In this document: positions 5,228-5,967 of the stretch, in pieces | Numbering within the stretch: the first letter of the stretch is position 1 | Layout of the letters: each line of letters begins with the position of its first letter | Source of the DNA: Candidatus Gottesmanbacteria bacterium | Lineage (GTDB): Bacteria > Patescibacteriota > Microgenomatia > UBA10105 > UBA927 | Reading direction: 5' to 3' | Assembly: GCA_026396845.1 (NCBI GenBank) | Contig: JAPLWC010000068.1 | Location: 1 to 5,967 of the forward strand | DNA length: 5,967 bases | Translations under genes and position numbers: made by a program | Notes under the pieces: model-generated | Database searches by the model: none | Told to the model about the DNA's origin: nothing | What the model saw: the letters and a program-made list of their open reading frames with translations, nothing else

Positions 5228-5889
5228 TTTGCAGTCGCCAGTGCATGAATGATATATTGAATAGAACCCACAGCATCATCGTTTGCCGGAATCACATAAT
5301 CGATCGGGGTCGGATCGGAATTAGTATCCACTATGCCCACAACCGGCACACCGACCCGCTTGCCTTCGCGCACCGCAGGCTCTTCTTTTTTGACATCCAC
5401 GATGACGAGCGCCTGAGGAATGGCTTTGATCGTGAGTACCCCGCCGTAATAAATCTTGATGCGGTCAAGGTACCTGCCCATTTTCACCTGTTCGTGTTTG
5501 GGGAACTTCTTCCACGCCCCTGTTGCCCTGTCTCCCTCCATTTTAAGGATTTTGTCGATGTTTTTCTTGATCTGATCCCAGTTGGTTAAAAACCCGCCGA
5601 TCCAACGCGCGACGAAATACGGGGCACCGGCGGCTGTTGCTTCCTGTTTGACGACGCCGGATGCCTGACGTTTGGTACCCACAAATACAACTTCCTTGCC
5701 CTGAGACGCCAAATCTTTCACAAATGCAGCAGCTGCTTCAAGTCCCGTCTTGGTTTTGGCTAAATCAATGATATGTATGCCGTCTTTTTTGGTGTAAATG
5801 AATCGCGCGGCCTTGGGGTGCCACCGCTCGGCCTTGTGTCCGAAATGACACCCGGCTTCTAGGAGTGCTTGTAAAGTAATCTCGTCCAT
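5179..5889 (-). CDS. rpsB: 30S ribosomal protein uS2 (C-terminal end apparently frameshifted)
   Basis: uS2 sits on the back of the small subunit and helps place uS1 and the mRNA. The frame gives 236 residues starting MDEITLQALLEAGCHFGHKA. Diagnostic pieces are 'LLEAGcHFGHkaerWhPKaarFIYtkkdGIHIIDLaKT' (9-46), VVFVGTKRQAS (68-78), RWIGGFLTNWDQIKKNI (94-110), ALVIVDVKKE near 160-170, and VGIVDTNSDPTPIDYVIPAN (185-204). The domain is complete through the last helix (YIIHALATAK, ending K221). The remaining 15 residues, P-F-R-Q-F-R-Q-L-R-R-L-P-Q-K-R, are unlike any uS2 end I know and stop at TAG 5179-5181. A one-base shift at the A-run 5227-5230 instead opens a plausible tail reaching tsf, for a 259-residue product. 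The start at 5889 has a weak GAGAAG (5893-5898). It is the first gene of the cluster, downstream of AT-rich repeats. Confidence 0.95.
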   Translation of the reverse strand: MDEITLQALLEAGCHFGHKAERWHPKAARFIYTKKDGIHIIDLAKTKTGLEAAAAFVKDLASQGKEVVFVGTKRQASGVVKQEATAAGAPYFVARWIGGFLTNWDQIKKNIDKILKMEGDRATGAWKKFPKHEQVKMGRYLDRIKIYYGGVLTIKAIPQALVIVDVKKEEPAVREGKRVGVPVVGIVDTNSDPTPIDYVIPANDDAVGSIQYIIHALATAKPFRQFRQLRRLPQKR

Positions 5890-5897
5890 AATCTTCT

Positions 5898-5924
5898 CAA
5901 TTTTTAATTTCCAATTTTTAATTT
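5898..5924 (+). repeat. 13-bp direct repeat CAATTTTTAATTT, two copies
   Basis: CAATTTTTAATTT occurs at 5898-5910 and exactly again at 5912-5924, a 14-bp period. It lies immediately 5' of rpsB (the first copy overlaps its weak ribosome-binding sequence by one base). The pure A/T content makes a functional reading uncertain; it may be simple-sequence expansion or an upstream AT tract that aids transcription. Confidence 0.6.
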
Positions 5925-5927
5925 TTA

Positions 5928-5967
5928 TTCAATTTCAAATTTAAAATTTCAAATTTCAAATTAAAAA
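5928..5967. repeat. AT-rich TTTCAAA low-complexity repeat at the window edge
   Basis: This 40-bp stretch is built from AAATTTC/TTTCAAA units with near-palindromic AAATTT cores, continuing the AT-rich leader of rpsB to the edge of the window. Such tracts are common between genes in Patescibacteria, from general experience. No confident -35/-10 pair can be picked out because nearly every hexamer is A/T. The promoter of the rpsB operon probably lies here or just beyond the window. Confidence 0.6.

Noticed and set aside
1..5967. tRNA, rRNA, CRISPR, transposon, phage or defence genes
   Set aside because: Reading both strands showed none; almost every base is accounted for by housekeeping genes, and gaps do not exceed 80 bases.

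Overview
The window is a compact, almost purely minus-strand stretch of bacterial housekeeping genes, most like a Candidate Phyla Radiation (Patescibacteria) genome. The pointers are unusually short core proteins (EF-Ts 151 aa, RseP about 376 aa, bS21 62 aa), a zinc-ended type-3 prolyl-tRNA synthetase, an Ala/Pro/Lys tail on ribosomal protein uS2, and AT-rich low-complexity DNA between genes. The lineage call is inference from gene style; no 16S or other phylogenetic anchor is present. All genes read with the standard code, with no sign of UGA recoding.

Layout in transcription order (right to left): an AT-rich repeated leader (5890-5967); rpsB (uS2, with an apparent frameshift before its C-terminal tail); tsf (EF-Ts); frr (ribosome recycling factor); rseP (site-2 membrane metalloprotease); proS (prolyl-tRNA synthetase). 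Junctions are a few bases long or overlapping, except for 22 nt before frr, so this looks like one operon. It is a shortened version of the classic bacterial rpsB-tsf-pyrH-frr-uppS-cdsA-dxr-rseP-proS cluster: pyrH and the lipid/isoprenoid genes are absent from between the retained ones.

After a 60-bp gap with a G-rich TTAGGG-like repeat and a good extended -10 promoter candidate comes a second tight group: a DHH-like phosphoesterase-type protein of unknown role, a HIT-family protein interrupted by an in-frame TAA, rpsU (bS21) and the start of a YqeY/GatB-like gene that leaves the window at base 1. HIT-rpsU-yqeY is a recurrent bacterial neighbourhood. The rpsU Shine-Dalgarno sequence is a near-complete match to the 16S tail and far stronger than any other in the window.

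Functionally the window is about translation: ribosomal proteins, an elongation factor, a recycling factor and a synthetase, plus one membrane protease and small accessory enzymes. No mobile element, CRISPR array, defence system, tRNA or rRNA was seen, and I found no convincing new biological system. The points worth a second look are three coding anomalies: the rpsB frameshift, a 37-residue in-frame gap that removes class II motif 1 from ProS, and the HIT nonsense codon. The rpsU translation signal and the possibly leaderless starts also deserve attention. No stretch longer than 300 bases lacks a gene.
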